Assembly: GCA_964017235.1 (NCBI GenBank)
Contig: OZ024931.1
Coordinates: 103,310,221-103,374,220 of the forward strand
Length of the DNA stretch: 64,000 nt
Reading direction: 5' to 3'
Source: Sabellastarte sp. h YS-2021
Taxonomy: Eukaryota; Annelida; Polychaeta; Sabellida; Sabellidae
Shown in pieces: positions 59,001 to 60,657 of this stretch; the first letter of the stretch is position 1, and every line of letters begins with the position of its first letter. A program made the position numbers and the translations under genes. The notes below the pieces were generated by a model that saw only the letters and a list, made by a program, of their open reading frames with translations, did no database searches and was not told the origin of the DNA.

Positions 59001-60657
59001 ATCTCCCGCCGGCCGGCGGGAGATAATAATAGTAGTGAAAAAGTACAAAGATCTGGATACTTTCAGAGCAGTGTCAGTTAGATAAAGCTCCAAATAATGT
59101 TGGTGAACAAGTATCAACTTCCTACATTTTAGAGTTTCTGAAATATAGCCCGGACAAGATTTTATAGGTCAAGGTCACTACAGCCAGGTCAAAGGTCAAA
59201 TCAAAGTCACACCATAACATTGCACACCTACACCCCCTAACCAATGTCCCTACCAAGTATAAACTTCCTACACCTTACGGTTTCTGAGATATAGCTCACA
59301 CAAGATTTTATAGGTCAAGGTCACTACGGCAATGTCAAAATCAAGGTCACACCATGACGCTGCACACCTACACCCCCTAACCAATGTCCCTACCACGTAT
59401 CAAATTCCTACACATTATGGTTTCTGAGATATAGTCCAGACAAGATTTTCAAACTCAAGGTCACTACGGCAAGGTCAAATGTCAAATCAAGGTCAGACGA
59501 TGACATTGCACACCTACACATCCTAACCAATGTCCCTACCAAGTATCAACTTCCTACACCTTACAGTTTCTGAGATACAGCCCAGACAAACTTTTTCCCG
59601 CCACCCGCCCGCCCACCCGCCTGGACACCATGGGTGAAAACAATACCCCGGCAGCCCTTAAGGGCTGTGGGGTAAAAACCATAACCATACTTTAGCCAAC
59701 TCAAGTTCACATCTAAGACTGATAAAGCAAAACATCTTTGTCCAACCTTCTGTATTCCAACTATTCATTATTCATTAATAAATAGAGCTCTATTCTTTTT
59801 GATTTAATTCTAGATGCACTGTAACAACCATTTCACTTTACAAACCTTACTCTATCTACTAAATCTCACTCTTCAAACTAGTTCAAATAACTGAGGTTTC
59901 ACTGTTATGTGATACCACGACCATTCTTCTCACAGAAAGCTCTGACAAAATCGCAAGTACAGCTTGTTTTGACTTACGATTTACCTCCTAAAGGTGATAA
60001 CTCAATCTAAATGGACTCAAACCATGAACTTAAACCAACCTCTTGAAAGAGGCGTGCCATCTCACAGACCAGACACTTAGCAGACTGCCTGGCCATCTTA
60101 CACACATGTTTGTCTGCCAGGAAGAAATCCCTCAGAAATGGAGTATGTGTCAGTGCCTGCACAATACAGTTCATAAAGCATGTGTTTCCCAGGTTAATCA
60201 GTCCACGCAGACCTGCAAAGATAGGAAATTACAGGTTAATTAGGGCTCACAAACCTATAAAACATAGGGCATTACAAGCTAATCAGGCTTTATCAAACTG
60301 TAGATAATTCAATGTACGACGGCATCTTCTTTCCAATGCAGTGAGTCTACCAAATTGCAGGTTAGTACTAAAACTCAAATGACAAACTCTTACCAATAAA
60401 CAGGTTTCTTCTGTCCTGGGATATAAATAATATACAAACATAAACAAGCAGTTCAGCCTCTCCACTTCAGTATAAAGTATAATTTTTTTCAAAAGGACAG
60501 AAAGGAGAAGGAATGTCTCACTCTAACAGTGTATGGAGTGAGAAACAATACTTACCTATAGTGGAGGTACCAGTCACCTTCCTTCTCTTTGGATTGTGCT
60601 TTAATAACTCTATCTCCACTTTTGTTGGCTCCCACGCATTGAACTGAGGCTGCATCC
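4983..60657 (-). CDS. USP22: USP22-type SAGA deubiquitinase, C-terminal ten exons (partial gene)
   Basis: This is the 3' part of a ubiquitin-specific protease gene of the USP22/27X/51 family (Nonstop in flies, Ubp8 in yeast). The family removes ubiquitin from histone H2B, and also H2A, as the catalytic subunit of the SAGA deubiquitinase module in the nucleus. Ten minus-strand exons are seen, in transcript order 60556-60657, 60040-60212, 50088-50235, 34113-34215, 25034-25101, 22643-22706, 21540-21666, 6324-6484, 5724-5873 and 4983-5025. All have GT donors and AG acceptors, and all phases agree, giving about 378 residues. The Cys box is GNTCFMN, the His box SGHYTCF, and Zn ribbon pairs CNC/CQVC and CSNC are present. 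The reading ends [17 protein letters not shown], close to the usual family C-terminus. The N-terminal ZnF-UBP exons are not in the window. Introns reach about 16 kb and hold nearly all the mobile DNA described here. Confidence 0.96.
5724..5873 (-). CDS. USP22: USP22 exon: catalytic His box
   Basis: This 150-bp exon encodes [20 protein letters not shown] and then [20 protein letters not shown], ending at VLDSEG. SGHYTCF carries the catalytic histidine, and the DHWFRCED segment corresponds to DQWFKCDD, which contributes the third catalytic acidic residue. The acceptor is ACATTGGCAG and the donor GTCAGT. The next exon begins YLLFYHK. Confidence 0.96.
6324..6484 (-). CDS. USP22: USP22 exon: RFEHS / LDMTPF
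   Basis: This 161-bp exon encodes [20 protein letters not shown] and then [13 protein letters not shown], followed by a polar tail NNGYNQQ...SSENK. It matches the vertebrate [27 protein letters not shown] block. The acceptor is GGCTTGCAG and the donor GTGAGT. It leaves AA, completing a Lys codon with the next exon. The intron upstream, 15 kb, holds DIRS-1 and several repeat arrays. Confidence 0.95.
7680..7960 (-). pseudogene. DIRS-1 tyrosine recombinase remnant
   Basis: A minus-strand frame contains [20 protein letters not shown], which aligns with [20 protein letters not shown] of the DIRS-2 recombinase. A second, weaker copy of the same segment follows at about 7890-7960, so this part was duplicated before or during decay. 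The catalytic HxxR and Tyr segments are not recognised. Confidence 0.6.
8451..8678 (-). pseudogene. DIRS-1 RT/RNase H C-terminal remnant
   Basis: The frame reads [20 protein letters not shown] and [11 protein letters not shown], clearly homologous to [20 protein letters not shown] and [11 protein letters not shown] near the end of the DIRS-2 polymerase ORF. This segment follows RNase H in DIRS elements. It is isolated from the rest by stops and frameshifts. Confidence 0.75.
8940..9320. repeat. imperfect internal tandem duplication in DIRS-1
   Basis: The phrase ATTTCAAGGATTGYAGTAGG occurs at about 8970, 9172 and 9280 with similar flanks (TTGAGTATGACMTTTAAG-type words). The inserted DNA interrupts the RNase H region relative to DIRS-2. 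Confidence 0.6.
9379..9951 (-). pseudogene. DIRS-1 RT thumb / RNase H remnant
   Basis: This 190-codon open stretch retains [29 protein letters not shown] and [20 protein letters not shown], aligning with the DIRS-2 region from [13 protein letters not shown] through [20 protein letters not shown]. The RNase H FTDAS motif is lost. The upstream part is duplicated in the DNA with a 152-bp period (9850-10150). Confidence 0.75.
9850..10152. repeat. 152-bp tandem duplication, two copies
   Basis: AAAGAAATTTCCTGGTACCA begins at 9851 and again at 10003. The two copies differ at only a few positions and run to CTAGGTATATGGTGAA. The duplication lies in DIRS-1 and copies part of the RT region. Confidence 0.85.
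11300..11545. repeat. ~115-bp imperfect tandem repeat at the 5' end of DIRS-1
   Basis: TTTTCCACTGAAAACTTTAC, near-identical CTTCCACTGAAGACTTTACA, and GTCGAATAATGG words recur with about 110-120-bp spacing. In the minus frame they give repeated KVFSG and HYSTGTT peptides. It lies where gag would be expected; function unknown. Confidence 0.6.
12380..12860. repeat. family D tandem array, ~144-bp unit, three to four copies
   Basis: TTTGACCTTGAAGGAGGG-type starts occur at about 12390, 12536 and 12679. Each is followed by CCAAGGTCAAATCTGACC and later by AGTTATAAGCACTTTTAAG. Units carry TGACCTTGA and CCAAGGTCA facing each other about 12 bp apart. The array is intronic and not coding. Confidence 0.9.
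13009..13033. repeat. 25-bp poly-C run
   Basis: An uninterrupted run of 25 cytosines. It lies directly after a GGCGGCCATCTTGT segment that also ends the second family D array at 15240 (without the run). Confidence 0.95.
13740..14370. repeat. family E tandem array, ~170-176-bp unit, about four copies
   Basis: The unit begins AAAATGCTTATATCTCGAAA, continues through GCTAGATAGAGCGATTTCG, ACCCACAGGGTATCTCTGCA and AATGGCGGCCATTTTGAATT, and ends with poly-A-like runs. Copies start at about 13765, 13935, 14098 and 14267. Single or inverted family E units recur at 18.9-19.1, 21.0-21.3 and 45.3-45.7 kb. Confidence 0.9.
14640..15235. repeat. family D tandem array, ~144-bp unit, four copies
   Basis: Units start at about 14655, 14798, 14939 and 15085 with GACCTTGAAGGAGGG. 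They match the array at 12.4 kb, including the tail AATAAGGGAGATATAAGCAC and the GGCGGCCATCTTGT terminus. Confidence 0.9.
15405..18340. repeat. family A tandem array, ~157-bp unit, about 18 copies
   Basis: The unit reads CTGATTTACTCAACAGTGAG, then AGTAGCTATTACTCAGCTAT, GAGCTACAGGTCTG, CTATGTTATAGCTGACCC, GTGAACAACATATTT and TAAATGCAATAGTTTTCAAG. Copies run head to tail with point differences. A roughly 463-bp offset (compare 16338 with 16801) shows higher-order repeats of three units. The last copies diverge and end in GATTTAGTGCATGATTTCAT. The architecture resembles bivalve elements with tandem cores. Confidence 0.92.
18490..18835. repeat. 168-bp direct duplication
   Basis: GTGATAAAAAGTTGAAATTT through GGTGGGGGTACCCCCCTTGT to GATAAGGTATCTTTTAAAAA occurs twice in a row, offset 168 bp and almost identical. 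A more diverged copy lies at 49815-49990. It looks like the 3' part of the family A element, which ends near the GTCAGCTGAC palindromes at about 18897-18922. Confidence 0.85.
18925..19085. repeat. single family E unit
   Basis: A diverged copy with AAATGGTGGCCATTTTTAAT and AATATCTCGAAAACCGTGCT, in the same orientation as the 13.7-kb array. It directly precedes the family B array. Confidence 0.8.
19086..20900. repeat. family B tandem array (orientation 1), ~133-bp unit, about 13 copies
   Basis: The unit reads GAGCTTTCACATGGTGAAGT, TTCAGACCCATAGCTAATTA, CTCACCTACTCAAAATGAGT, AAATGCGAATTATCTC, GTATTGCAGATAGCCAATTT and CTCAAATAACTCATTCACCT. TTTCAGACCC recurs about every 133 bp (19108, 19241, 19375 and on). 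A family E fragment interrupts it near 20385-20450. The same family lies in the opposite orientation at 51.4-55.4 kb. Confidence 0.93.
20930..21260. repeat. family E units, about two copies, with a CGGCGGGAGAT end
   Basis: It begins with GCTCGGCGGGAGAT, the terminal word seen at many repeat ends here, then has two family E units (AAATGCTTATATCTCGAAAA; CTGGGTATCTCTGCAGAGTA). Confidence 0.8.
21385..21551. repeat. 37-bp minisatellite spanning a USP22 exon-intron junction
   Basis: GTCTGACCTTGAGGTG occurs at 21422, 21459, 21496 and 21533, exactly 37 bp apart, with similar ATGACAC...GAAGGTGAAT filler between. Read on the minus strand, each copy is CACCTCAAG|GTCAGAC, that is, the last two codons of the USP22 exon and its splice donor. 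The copy at 21533 is the real junction; the other three lie in the intron. Confidence 0.92.
21540..21666 (-). CDS. USP22: USP22 exon: second zinc-ribbon pair and CFHLK
   Basis: This 127-bp exon encodes [19 protein letters not shown] and runs on to [23 protein letters not shown] is the second zinc pair, and the CFHLK/RFEH junction is a classic USP box. The acceptor is TTCTGTAG. The donor CTCAAG|GTCAGA lies in the first unit of a 37-bp minisatellite that repeats the same donor three more times downstream (see 21385-21551). Confidence 0.95.
21955..22020. repeat. repeat-element terminus with hairpin (CTCCG...CGGCGGGAGAT)
   Basis: A stretch of CACACGC-type dinucleotides is followed by GGCATCATTTTATAATCTCC, then a hairpin around GGGCTAAAGCCC closing in CGGCGGGAGATAAT. 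The same layout (CGCACG run, CATCATTTTATAATCTC, GGAGATAAT) occurs at 49625-49690 and 58978-59028. It marks the end of a repeat family. Confidence 0.7.
22100..22640. other. USP22 intron, no feature seen
   Basis: AT-rich, apparently unique sequence between the hairpin terminus and the GFQNGL exon. No ORF or repeat recognised. Confidence 0.5.
22643..22706 (-). CDS. USP22: USP22 exon: variable insert ending in THCLKR
   Basis: This 64-bp exon encodes [20 protein letters not shown] with split codons at each end. The [14 protein letters not shown] join matches the vertebrate [14 protein letters not shown]. It is preceded by TTTTTTCAG and followed by the donor GTATTG. The first half lies in the family's low-complexity linker and is species-specific. 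Confidence 0.9.
23180..23945. repeat. family F tandem array, five units of 133-169 bp
   Basis: GAATTACACCAAT and its variants start units at 23208, 23341, 23493, 23638 and 23807. Each continues TTTCGAAAGGAACCTAGCTA, CTCCCTGTCAAGTTTGAATT, CGATTGGACAAACCGTTTTC and GAGTTAGAGTCCGGAAAC, then a GGACAGACAAA spacer whose length varies. The variable spacer explains the uneven period. Open frames across it arise from the repeat, not from selection on a protein, as far as I can see. Confidence 0.9.
23950..25033. other. USP22 intron, no feature seen
   Basis: AT-rich sequence with no recognised ORF, array or element end. Confidence 0.5.
25034..25101 (-). CDS. USP22: USP22 exon: [14 protein letters not shown] box
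   Basis: This 68-bp exon encodes [20 protein letters not shown] followed by [16 protein letters not shown] is a USP22 family signature, and the residues after LDL diverge. The acceptor TGTGACAG and donor GTAAAA are both in phase. DIRS-2 lies about 110 bp upstream of this exon in transcript order, inside the preceding intron. Confidence 0.94.
25260..25424 (+). repeat. DIRS-2 left inverted terminal repeat
   Basis: ACTTACATAATCCCAACAAA through ACGTGACCTACCGTTCGGTC to the ATTTTGACC end is the inverse of 29804-29965, with about half a dozen differences. At the 5' (right) end of the element this repeat lies just before gag and is a likely promoter region. Confidence 0.93.
25469..25573. repeat. DIRS-2 internal complementary region
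   Basis: Two joined segments. 25469-25533 is a near-perfect inverse of the extreme left end 25214-25278 (AAAATTGGTTAATTTTATTG onward). 25530-25573 is the inverse of the extreme right end 29941-29984 (ending TATGCAATAAAA). The two halves overlap in TTTT. In DIRS elements this region templates the joining of the two ends during circle formation. It lies at the 3' end, after the recombinase gene. Confidence 0.9.
26063..27125 (-). pseudogene. DIRS-2 tyrosine recombinase, one nonsense codon
   Basis: Integrase-like tyrosine recombinase that inserts the circular DIRS DNA. The N-terminal core-binding part is read up to LKPATITGY and is then cut by TGA at 26894-26896. The same frame continues [10 protein letters not shown] and the catalytic domain to 26063. 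Visible catalytic residues are Arg in [14 protein letters not shown] (His and Arg), His in CYWKSHNTF and Tyr in NFYLKD. In DIRS-3 the stop position is Arg (GYRTAI), so CGA to TGA explains it. The gene overlaps the 3' end of the RT ORF in another frame, which is normal for DIRS. The start codon is uncertain. Confidence 0.88.
26959..28650 (-). CDS. DIRS-2 reverse transcriptase/RNase H, N-terminally truncated
   Basis: This 563-residue open frame copies element RNA into DNA and degrades the RNA strand. RT motifs: [12 protein letters not shown] (residues ~19-30), LPFGVATSP (~53-61) and the active site QYLDDWL (~84-90). RNase [14 protein letters not shown] (Asp ~251), LELKAV (Glu ~283), SDNSTVV (Asp ~308) and NVIADSLSR (Asp ~359). 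The C-terminal part has the family segment VDLFATHLN and [18 protein letters not shown]. Compared with DIRS-3, the first RT motifs (the [10 protein letters not shown] region) are missing: the frame starts [10 protein letters not shown] right after gag sequence. RNase H is complete; RT fingers are lost. The ATG used is inside KMETAES and may not be a real start. Confidence 0.9.
   Translation of the reverse strand: METAESIRKSIRQGEWVTSIDLTDAYFHVPIHPQSQKYLRFQTKKGVFQFQALPFGVATSPLEFTRIVKEVKLIAQARNLRIHQYLDDWLLRSPTKDQCLKDSEKLVKLVQELGWLINFQKSELVPTQNLDFLGYHFDLHRGLVFPTQKKLDRLKVQTVSIRKSLVLTPRKLMSLIGTLASLEKTVPLGRLHMRPFQWYLRSNWKFPQSLDKNIPVTRNFLNYLKWWEDLQNLMAGSPLHPHVHNTLVFTDASQKGWGAHLNEIVLSGLWSNNEAQLHINVLELKAVLLALKGFQEHLQGQSVLICSDNSTVVSYLNKEGGTHSIEMCALIWRILAFTNSRRIQIRARHVPGSLNVIADSLSRRDKVIQTEWSLHQQIFNQICKVWHTPMVDLFATHLNYKLPIYVSPVPDKKAWKIDALNICWEGLDGYVFCPVAILPQVIQKIITYPCRMIVLAPGWPGMPWFWDLVDLSTRVPLQLPHWKTLLKQPHSNRFHNNVEYLNLHVWLLDSRNPILEDSHLRWQKELRHLRGNPQEKSINQGGPFMGNGAQRIRWTSPQQLFPR
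28590..29765 (-). CDS. DIRS-2 gag-like protein, C-terminally fused by deletion
   Basis: Structural protein that packages element RNA. ATG at 29765 gives [19 protein letters not shown]. The N-terminus has paired Cys/His motifs ([20 protein letters not shown]) suggesting one or two small zinc fingers, then a Lys/Ser-rich segment, a possible short coiled coil ([20 protein letters not shown]), an acidic Ser-rich linker and a C-terminal helical region. The last residues after LMIKHSK ([11 protein letters not shown]...) come from reading into RT sequence out of frame, so the natural C-terminus is lost. The right ITR lies just upstream of the start. It overlaps the truncated RT frame by about 60 bp. 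Confidence 0.82.
   Translation of the reverse strand: MSEKQRKCSVCLGDMLPWDNHQACLKCRNDKKGKDKCVVSKESDCSICAGALKIPHKRKASKSKSSEKFDDSLLDEPTPSKSSQPSTSKPDSSLQDMIKAMNNQLASLASQFEEFKRSDKPSASKNSLPLCQEQGMSAPVSQTRTQPSEGELSDEDSSLPASKRHRSKSPQGDADSHSQELDPSYVEMLNAIRGLLDLEVPQVECLVAPSAFSKKPSKQVVRKQNLALPPVQDIQSMWDYRFRKASGTSVKDKSSSESLSQGQFLAFERPNMIYYTTSPQNTPLKAPKLPDSYFNIARVKSLSNSITVPSKQHIVQETVCRENVQILGHVVWFKMAIEELNNRIQELATEIRGSEDLDTVKESADLMIKHSKWKQPNLSGSRFDRGSGSPR
29804..29965 (-). repeat. DIRS-2 right inverted terminal repeat
   Basis: The inverse of 25260-25424; it ends 39 bp before the gag ATG. The outer 19 bp of the element (29966-29984) are unique to this end and are copied only in the internal complementary region. 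Confidence 0.92.
30180..30320. repeat. family C head fragment
   Basis: TATCAGAGATGCTCGTACCC, CACAGCC and TTTCAACACCATGACATATG match the 5' ends of family C elements at 32.68, 48.13, 51.14 and 62.68 kb. No AGGTCA core follows; it runs into family A-like DNA. Confidence 0.75.
30410..30560. repeat. family A element head
   Basis: CAGTGCCCGTACACAGGCTC, then TGTATCAGATGACTTTGTG and AGGACACAAAAGTTGTGC, matches the head at 61558-61690 and, less well, 14366-14560. Confidence 0.7.
30850..32250. repeat. family A tandem array and tail, about eight units
   Basis: ~155-bp units with ACTCAGCTATGCAATGAGCT and TATAGCTGACCCAAAAGTAG, ending in a diverged unit (GGAAAACGTAGCTGAATAAC), GATTTTATGAATTTTAACGC, AATTATCTCCCGCCG and a 170-bp unique tail to about 32250. 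Its end is the uninterrupted paralogue of the site into which DIRS-3 inserted. Confidence 0.88.
32255..32680. repeat. family A units, two to three copies
   Basis: GATTTATTCAACTGGGAGAA and ACTCAACTGGGAGAACCTGA start two near-identical units with CTACAGATCTGCAATTTTAC, followed by a diverged terminal unit. It is joined directly to a family C head at about 32680. Confidence 0.85.
32680..33842. mobile_element. family C element (non-autonomous, tandem AGGTCA core)
   Basis: Starts AGCACCAGAGATGCCCGCTA and ends AAGGGCTGTGGGGTA. The head and end are inverted to each other over CCCACAGCC/GGCTGTGGGG, diverged at this head. The core has five to six ~145-bp units with GATATAGCCCGGA, AAGGTCAAGGTCAC and AATGTCCCTACCAAGTATCA. 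The end is a hairpin around CCCTTAAGGG. No protein encoded. Half-sites here are more degenerate than in the other copies. Confidence 0.82.
34113..34215 (-). CDS. USP22: USP22 exon: first zinc-ribbon cysteines
   Basis: This 103-bp exon encodes [20 protein letters not shown] and then [14 protein letters not shown]. The HCNC and CQVC pairs form half of the structural zinc site in the USP22 fingers region, and [17 protein letters not shown] is almost invariant in the family. The donor is GTAAGT. The last two bases join the next exon as an Asn codon, where vertebrates have His. Confidence 0.95.
34565..36112. repeat. family A tandem array, left half, split by DIRS-3
   Basis: About nine ~155-bp units, in the same orientation as the other family A arrays. 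The final diverged unit stops at AAAATGCTCTAAAT (36112) and resumes at GCAATATTTTTCAAG (44955) on the other side of DIRS-3. Confidence 0.92.
36155..36294 (+). repeat. DIRS-3 left inverted terminal repeat
   Basis: AGCTTACCATGTGGGACTGA through GCCGTAGCCTCAGGTTGTCG and CACGTGACCTACCCCATTTG is the inverse of 44798-44936 with a few differences. Outside it, 36113-36154 has a local hairpin GTAGCTTTTATAAGCTAC. Confidence 0.92.
36370..36930. repeat. cluster of CTGGGACTA / TAGTCCCAG words
   Basis: About ten copies or close variants (TAGTCCCAG, GTCCCAGG, CTGGGACTAA, CTGGGACTATAT) occur in both orientations within 560 bp, mixed with GGAGGCC and CCTCAGGCC. Harbinger elements carry subterminal repeats bound by their Myb-like protein; these are candidates. 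Confidence 0.7.
36927..36934 (+). promoter_or_regulatory. TATA box of the Harbinger MADF gene
   Basis: TATATAAG lies directly after the last CTGGGAC word. A pyrimidine-rich TCTCATTG about 25 bp on could be the initiator. The MADF ORF follows on the same strand. Confidence 0.6.
37155..38156 (+). pseudogene. Harbinger MADF-domain protein, 5' end broken
   Basis: Open from 37155 to the stop at 38156. It begins with a Glu-rich acidic stretch (37155-37310) that has no ATG in frame; an in-frame TGA at 37152 precedes it, while an ATG-started Lys/Arg-rich frame (37108-37269) overlaps in another phase. The MADF/Myb-SANT-like domain reads [37 protein letters not shown] and [16 protein letters not shown] Ser/Thr-rich linker and a helical C-terminal part ([19 protein letters not shown]) follow, which fits a BESS-like or dimerisation segment. 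This partner protein usually binds DNA and takes the transposase to the nucleus and the ends. A frameshift or missing exon near 37150 is likely. Confidence 0.78.
38585..38907. repeat. 43-bp minisatellite, about 7.5 copies
   Basis: The unit is AGTTATGTTTGGCATGGGGT followed by TTGTCTGTTTGTCCGTCTGT and ACA, with few differences between copies. The three open frames across it are by-products of the repeat (43 is not divisible by 3). It lies between the two Harbinger genes. Confidence 0.95.
39004..39448 (-). pseudogene. PIF/Harbinger transposase, last exon only
   Basis: DDE transposase C-terminus. The exon follows an acceptor TTTTAAG and reads [14 protein letters not shown], then [20 protein letters not shown] and [17 protein letters not shown]. 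The Glu of VENAFG is the last acidic residue of the catalytic triad. The C-terminal tail is rich in Gly and has a run of Asp, and ends with TAA at 39004-39006. The earlier exons with the first two catalytic Asp residues are absent because DIRS-3 sequence begins about 90 bp upstream. The gene cannot make an active enzyme. Confidence 0.88.
39537..40517 (-). pseudogene. DIRS-3 tyrosine recombinase, one nonsense codon
   Basis: Homologous to the DIRS-2 recombinase throughout: [26 protein letters not shown] (Arg), [27 protein letters not shown], then a TGA at 39930-39932 in place of Trp (SQW in DIRS-2), and onward [15 protein letters not shown] (His, Arg), [10 protein letters not shown] (His) and NFYLKDLTW (Tyr). 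All catalytic residues are kept on both sides of the stop. A C-terminal tail of about 40 residues beyond VLDPSPQN has no match in DIRS-2. The part N-terminal of GYRT continues upstream into frames broken by indels. Confidence 0.88.
40507..42729 (-). pseudogene. DIRS-3 reverse transcriptase/RNase H, frameshifted
   Basis: The N-terminal frame (42729-41704) covers the complete RT fingers and palm: [60 protein letters not shown] and the active site [10 protein letters not shown]. Here the second catalytic position of Y-x-D-D is Glu (YLED, 41920-41931) where DIRS-2 has YLDD. Near 41705-41750 the reading shifts to another frame, which carries RNase [40 protein letters not shown] and [10 protein letters not shown]. 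More shifts follow at about 41100-41030, and the last part (40833-40507, [14 protein letters not shown] and LNLHAW) is again displaced. It is homologous to DIRS-2 over the whole length but keeps the RT start that DIRS-2 has lost. Confidence 0.88.
42795..44564 (-). pseudogene. DIRS-3 gag-like protein, frameshifted
   Basis: The first frame (44564-43970 or so) has an N-terminal Cys/His cluster ([17 protein letters not shown], then [11 protein letters not shown]) like that of DIRS-2 gag, a Lys/Asp-rich linker and a possible coiled coil ([20 protein letters not shown]). It shifts near 43900 to a frame with Ser/Arg/His-rich sequence and [20 protein letters not shown], and again near 43090 to [20 protein letters not shown] and [11 protein letters not shown]. 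No ATG is obvious at the start (the open frame begins at TTG), so the first codon is uncertain. At least two indels separate the pieces. Confidence 0.75.
44798..44936 (-). repeat. DIRS-3 right inverted terminal repeat
   Basis: The inverse of 36155-36294, upstream of gag in the coding sense. The terminal 18 bp (44937-44954) end in CAATAAAA. Confidence 0.92.
44955..45215. repeat. family A element tail, right of DIRS-3
   Basis: GCAATATTTTTCAAGATATT, then GATTTTATGAATTTTAATGC, AATTATCTCCTGCCG and 170 bp of tail ending near ATTAATGAGTTTGCAGAAAT. It is closely similar to 32022-32250 and completes the unit broken at 36112. Confidence 0.92.
45300..45740. repeat. family E array, inverse orientation, three units
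   Basis: Units of about 130-150 bp with AAATTCAAGATGGCTG, AGTAGACTCTGCAGATACCC, TGGGTCAAAAATTTTGTCGA, AATCGCTCTATCTTGCTCCG and TTTCCGAGATAAACGCG. They are the inverse of the 13.7-kb units, although diverged. Confidence 0.8.
45745..47390. other. USP22 intron, no feature seen
   Basis: AT-rich, apparently unique sequence. The ORFs present are short and have no recognisable features. Confidence 0.5.
47395..48130. repeat. diverged family A-like units, four to five
   Basis: AAATAGCTATTACTCACTTA, GACAAAGTAGCTGAACAACA and GGAGTTACAAAGGCTTTACT recur at 47400, 47710 and 48036 with a two-unit period of about 310 bp, alternating between TTGCTACAAATAAGAAAATA and CTCAGCTATCCAATGTG types. Confidence 0.8.
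48130..49432. mobile_element. family C element (non-autonomous, tandem AGGTCA core), complete
   Basis: The head is AGCATCGGAGATGCCCGTAT and CACAGCC. About 470 bp of unique-looking left part follows, shared with the element at 62.68 kb, then about five core units of 146-147 bp, and the end AAGGGCTGTGGGGTA with a hairpin around CCCTTAAGGG. Each core unit has CAATGTCCCTACCAAGTATC, CTTCCTACACCTTACGGTTT, CCGAGATATAGCCCGGACAA and then five AGGTCA half-sites in about 45 bp. The CCCACAGCC head and GGCTGTGGGG end are inverted. No protein is encoded. Confidence 0.85.
49433..50080. repeat. family A-like unit and element tail
   Basis: It has TTGCTATTACTCACTTATC, a CGCACG run with AATCTCCCTCCCAGCAGGAG at about 49625-49690, a diverged copy of the 18.5-kb direct repeat (GATAGTTAAGGTATCTTTTA) and the terminal word GTCAGCTGACTTGTCAG. 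It therefore repeats the order of the 18.3-18.92 kb tail and ends about 50 bp before a USP22 exon. Confidence 0.75.
50088..50235 (-). CDS. USP22: USP22 exon: EQQDAHEFL box
   Basis: This 148-bp exon encodes [20 protein letters not shown] and then [24 protein letters not shown] in two overlapping stretches. The QQDAHEF motif is the conserved Q/D box of USP proteases that positions ubiquitin near the active site. The acceptor is TTTTAG and the donor GTGAGA. It leaves one base (AAA G) that completes a glycine codon with the next exon. Confidence 0.96.
50240..51135. other. USP22 intron, no feature seen
   Basis: AT-rich sequence upstream of the QQDAHEF exon. No ORF, array or element end recognised. 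Confidence 0.5.
51140..51225. repeat. family C head fragment, truncated
   Basis: AGCATCAGAGATGCCCGTAC, CCCACAGCC and CTCAACACCATGAAATAC, then cut at CACTGCCGTGGTATGATCTC followed by CCGCCG. It is the best-preserved head sequence, but the rest of the element is absent. Confidence 0.8.
51226..51460. repeat. terminal unit with CTCCCGCCG at both ends
   Basis: It runs from GATCTCCCGCCG at about 51220 to AATCTCCCGCCG at about 51450. Inside are CAAATGAAAGGACATAAGCA, ATTGAAAAGGCCAAGGAGAA and a CACACACGCACGGAATGCG run, all repeated at the end of each 1.2-kb family G unit (56460, 57660, 58860). Confidence 0.8.
51455..53215. repeat. family B tandem array (orientation 2), ~133-bp unit, about 13 copies
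   Basis: The unit reads GTGAAACTTCACCATGTGAA, AGCTCTCCCAAAAGTAGGTG, AATGAGTTATTTGAGAAAAA, TTGGCTATCTGCAATACTTT and TACTCATTTTGAGTAGGTGA. It is the reverse complement of the 19.1-20.9 kb array. Variants (GGCTAAGTAC; GGCCATCTGC; TTTTCAGTAGG) recur in blocks, so multi-unit segments have been duplicated. Confidence 0.94.
53216..53578. repeat. truncated copy of the family G unit
   Basis: GATGAATGACTTAAAAAGTA through TATTACGGTTTGTGAGATAT and TGTACATTGAGCAACAGTTG matches the first ~370 bp of the 1.2-kb units at 55.4-59.0 kb, then breaks off at AAAGTAGCTATTA and returns to family B. Confidence 0.88.
53579..55440. repeat. family B tandem array (orientation 2), second block, about 14 copies
   Basis: The same ~133-bp unit as 51.455-53.215 kb with the same variants in a similar order, suggesting that the block and the short G piece were duplicated together. 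Confidence 0.94.
55375..58978. repeat. family G: 1200-bp tandem repeat, three copies
   Basis: CAGTAGGTGAGTAATTAGCT (55391) recurs with one change at 56591 and 57791, exactly 1200 bp apart each time. Each unit holds several family A/B-like subunits, a 109-bp echo of TTGTGTAGCTGCAATACTTT, and a terminal AAATGAAAGGACATAAGCAA block. Copies 2 and 3 show no difference over about 1160 bp by eye; copy 1 differs from them at a scatter of sites. Copy 3 ends instead in a CACACGCACGGAATGCG run and CTCCCGCCGG. Confidence 0.95.
59001..59024. repeat. 24-bp perfect palindrome of two abutting element ends
   Basis: ATCTCCCGCCGG followed by its exact inverse CCGGCGGGAGAT. The half is the terminal word seen singly at 20935, 21998, 32100, 45044, 51220 and 51450. 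Two termini meet here. Confidence 0.9.
59029..59673. mobile_element. family C element, 5'-truncated
   Basis: It starts inside the left part (AAAGTACAAAGATCTGGATA, TCCAAATAATGTT), has three to four ~146-bp core units and the normal end AAGGGCTGTGGGGTA with its CCCTTAAGGG hairpin. One perfect AGGTCAAAGGTCA is at 59186-59198. Confidence 0.82.
59674..60039. other. USP22 intron, no feature seen
   Basis: AT-rich sequence between a family C end and the Cys-box exon. Confidence 0.5.
60040..60212 (-). CDS. USP22: USP22 exon: catalytic Cys box
   Basis: This 173-bp exon encodes [20 protein letters not shown] and onward to [19 protein letters not shown] is the USP Cys box, and its cysteine is the nucleophile that attacks the ubiquitin isopeptide bond. 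The acceptor is CTTTGCAG and the donor GTTGGT, a weaker but valid GT. The exon ends on a codon boundary and continues in the next as FYSG, as in other USP22 proteins. The stretch between the Cys box and CLVCEM ([14 protein letters not shown]) is the least conserved part. Confidence 0.96.
60556..60657 (-). CDS. USP22: USP22 exon: linker before the catalytic domain
   Basis: This 102-bp exon encodes the segment with [18 protein letters not shown], matching the conserved [17 protein letters not shown] linker between the zinc-finger and protease domains. The acceptor is preceded by GTTCCCCAG and the donor is GTAAGT. It starts in phase after two bases and leaves one base, which joins the next exon as ATA GGT (Ile-Gly). 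It is the most upstream exon I can find; the rest of the window to 64000 is intron. Confidence 0.95.
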
